Below are positions 63,611 through 64,000 of a DNA stretch of 64,000 nucleotides, in pieces. The notes under the pieces are model-generated. The model had not been told where the DNA came from and searched no databases. It saw nothing but the letters and a program-made list of their open reading frames with translations. The position numbers and the translations under genes are program-made. Source of the stretch: Granulicella sp. dw_53 (GTDB lineage Bacteria > Acidobacteriota > Terriglobia > Terriglobales > Acidobacteriaceae); assembly GCF_018449545.1 (NCBI RefSeq), contig NZ_JAAVUR010000002.1:496001-560000 (forward strand), in the 5' to 3' direction. Every line of letters starts with the position of its first letter. Position 1 is the first letter of the stretch.

Positions 63611-64000
63611 GCTCGGATACCCTGGCTCGTGCAGGCATAGTACGCCACGACACCGAAGAAAATCGCCACTGCCGCGACCGGATGCAGTAACCACCCGAGC
63701 ACACCAGCCAAGATATAGAGTAGGACCCCTATGGCTGGACGTACCAGTTGGGTTGCGAACATGCTCGGCGGTACGCCGGGTTTTACGAGCTCGGGGTGAC
63801 GATGCAAGTAAGAAAATGCCGGCAACCATGCCGCCGACATGAGCCCAGCAATGAGCGCGTAAAGAACTACAGCGGCCTTTTGATCTACAAGATTGCCATC
63901 TACGAAGGCGCTCGCCAACACACCCGTCGGAAACGGGATCAACGCTACTGTTCCGAGAATACCGAGATTAATCCAATTCATAGCCAGGTCTATCTTGCGA
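63607..64000 (-). CDS. TMEM175-like (DUF1211) membrane protein, C-terminal part
   Basis: The visible part has four predicted membrane helices, with [23 protein letters not shown] and [20 protein letters not shown] matching the second half of bacterial TMEM175-like potassium channels. The frame stays open to base 64000, upstream of the ATG at 63981, so the N-terminal half lies outside the window. It converges with arsC and overlaps its stop by 4 bases. A link to arsenic is not implied. Confidence 0.68.
   Translation of the reverse strand, partial: RKIDLAMNWINLGILGTVALIPFPTGVLASAFVDGNLVDQKAAVVLYALIAGLMSAAWLPAFSYLHRHPELVKPGVPPSMFATQLVRPAIGVLLYILAGVLGWLLHPVAAVAIFFGVVAYYACTSQGIRA

Noticed and set aside
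33028..64000. A second attachment site matching the tRNA-Leu 3' end
   Set aside because: No copy of the terminal 15-20 bases was found by eye; a computed search is needed to be sure.
1..64000. CRISPR arrays or rRNA genes
   Set aside because: No regularly spaced identical repeats and no rRNA-like sequence were seen; the degenerate units at 15795-15970 lack spacers and constant length.

Overview
The window reads as chromosomal DNA of a soil acidobacterium, most likely an Acidobacteriaceae member (Granulicella / Edaphobacter / Terriglobus type). This is inferred from the gene families: a PadR regulator beside a MacB/FtsX-like 'orphan' permease, Oar-like TonB-dependent receptors with an N-terminal carboxypeptidase-regulatory domain, a PD40 propeller protein with a membrane anchor, and many PQQ and YVTN propellers. 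No rRNA or other phylogenetic marker is present, so the assignment is not proven.

Layout. 1-2220: 3' end of a LarA-like gene, then an ECF sigma factor with its zinc-finger anti-sigma factor. 2242-5716 (minus): a four-gene periplasmic redox operon (di-haem peroxidase, cupredoxin-like lipoprotein, YVTN propeller lipoprotein, small cytochrome c). 6137-13938 (plus): six genes for oxidative sugar metabolism (two PQQ-propeller proteins, a cupin/phosphomannose-isomerase-like protein, a sugar isomerase/epimerase, a Gfo/Idh/MocA dehydrogenase, a DUF1080 3-keto-glycoside-type protein), followed by a DUF4432 mutarotase-like gene. 15983-20512 (minus): a RhaT/RhaP/RhaQ/RhaS-type sugar ABC transporter in which one permease is fused to the binding protein. 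20758-21831 (minus): a LacI-family regulator. 22331-22906 (plus): a c-type cytochrome with a helix-hairpin-helix tail. The palindrome TGAGACGTCTCA occurs just downstream of the -10 box of three promoters, before the PQQ operon, the transporter operon and the cytochrome gene (the last also upstream of lacI). These loci therefore look like one LacI regulon coupling uptake, periplasmic oxidation and intracellular processing of a sugar or glycoside. This is the strongest system-level signal in the window.

23166-32757 is an exopolysaccharide locus: flippase, three glycosyltransferases, a Wzi-like outer-membrane protein and a Wza-like export protein. A tRNA-Leu(CAA) at 32941-33027 is followed at once by a tyrosine recombinase, marking the edge of an integrated element. 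Then come a PadR/permease pair, a decayed alpha/beta-hydrolase gene, and a set of Tat-exported MBL hydrolase, Tat-exported toroid/PHP-like protein, a full TonB-dependent receptor and a PD40 sensor-like protein (38317-47904).

47900-60511 is a graveyard of mobile DNA: decayed toxin-antitoxin-like genes, a small excisionase-like protein, a frameshifted LysR gene flanked by two copies of one dyad operator, an in-frame chimera of a VirB2/TrbC pilin and a TonB receptor, a broken IS1182-type transposase, a frameshifted serine hydrolase, an antirestriction/metallopeptidase gene with a damaged start, and a ParB gene with one amber codon. 60656-63610 is an apparently intact arsenic locus (arsR-acr3 diverging from arsM-arsC), followed by a TMEM175-like gene cut by the window edge.
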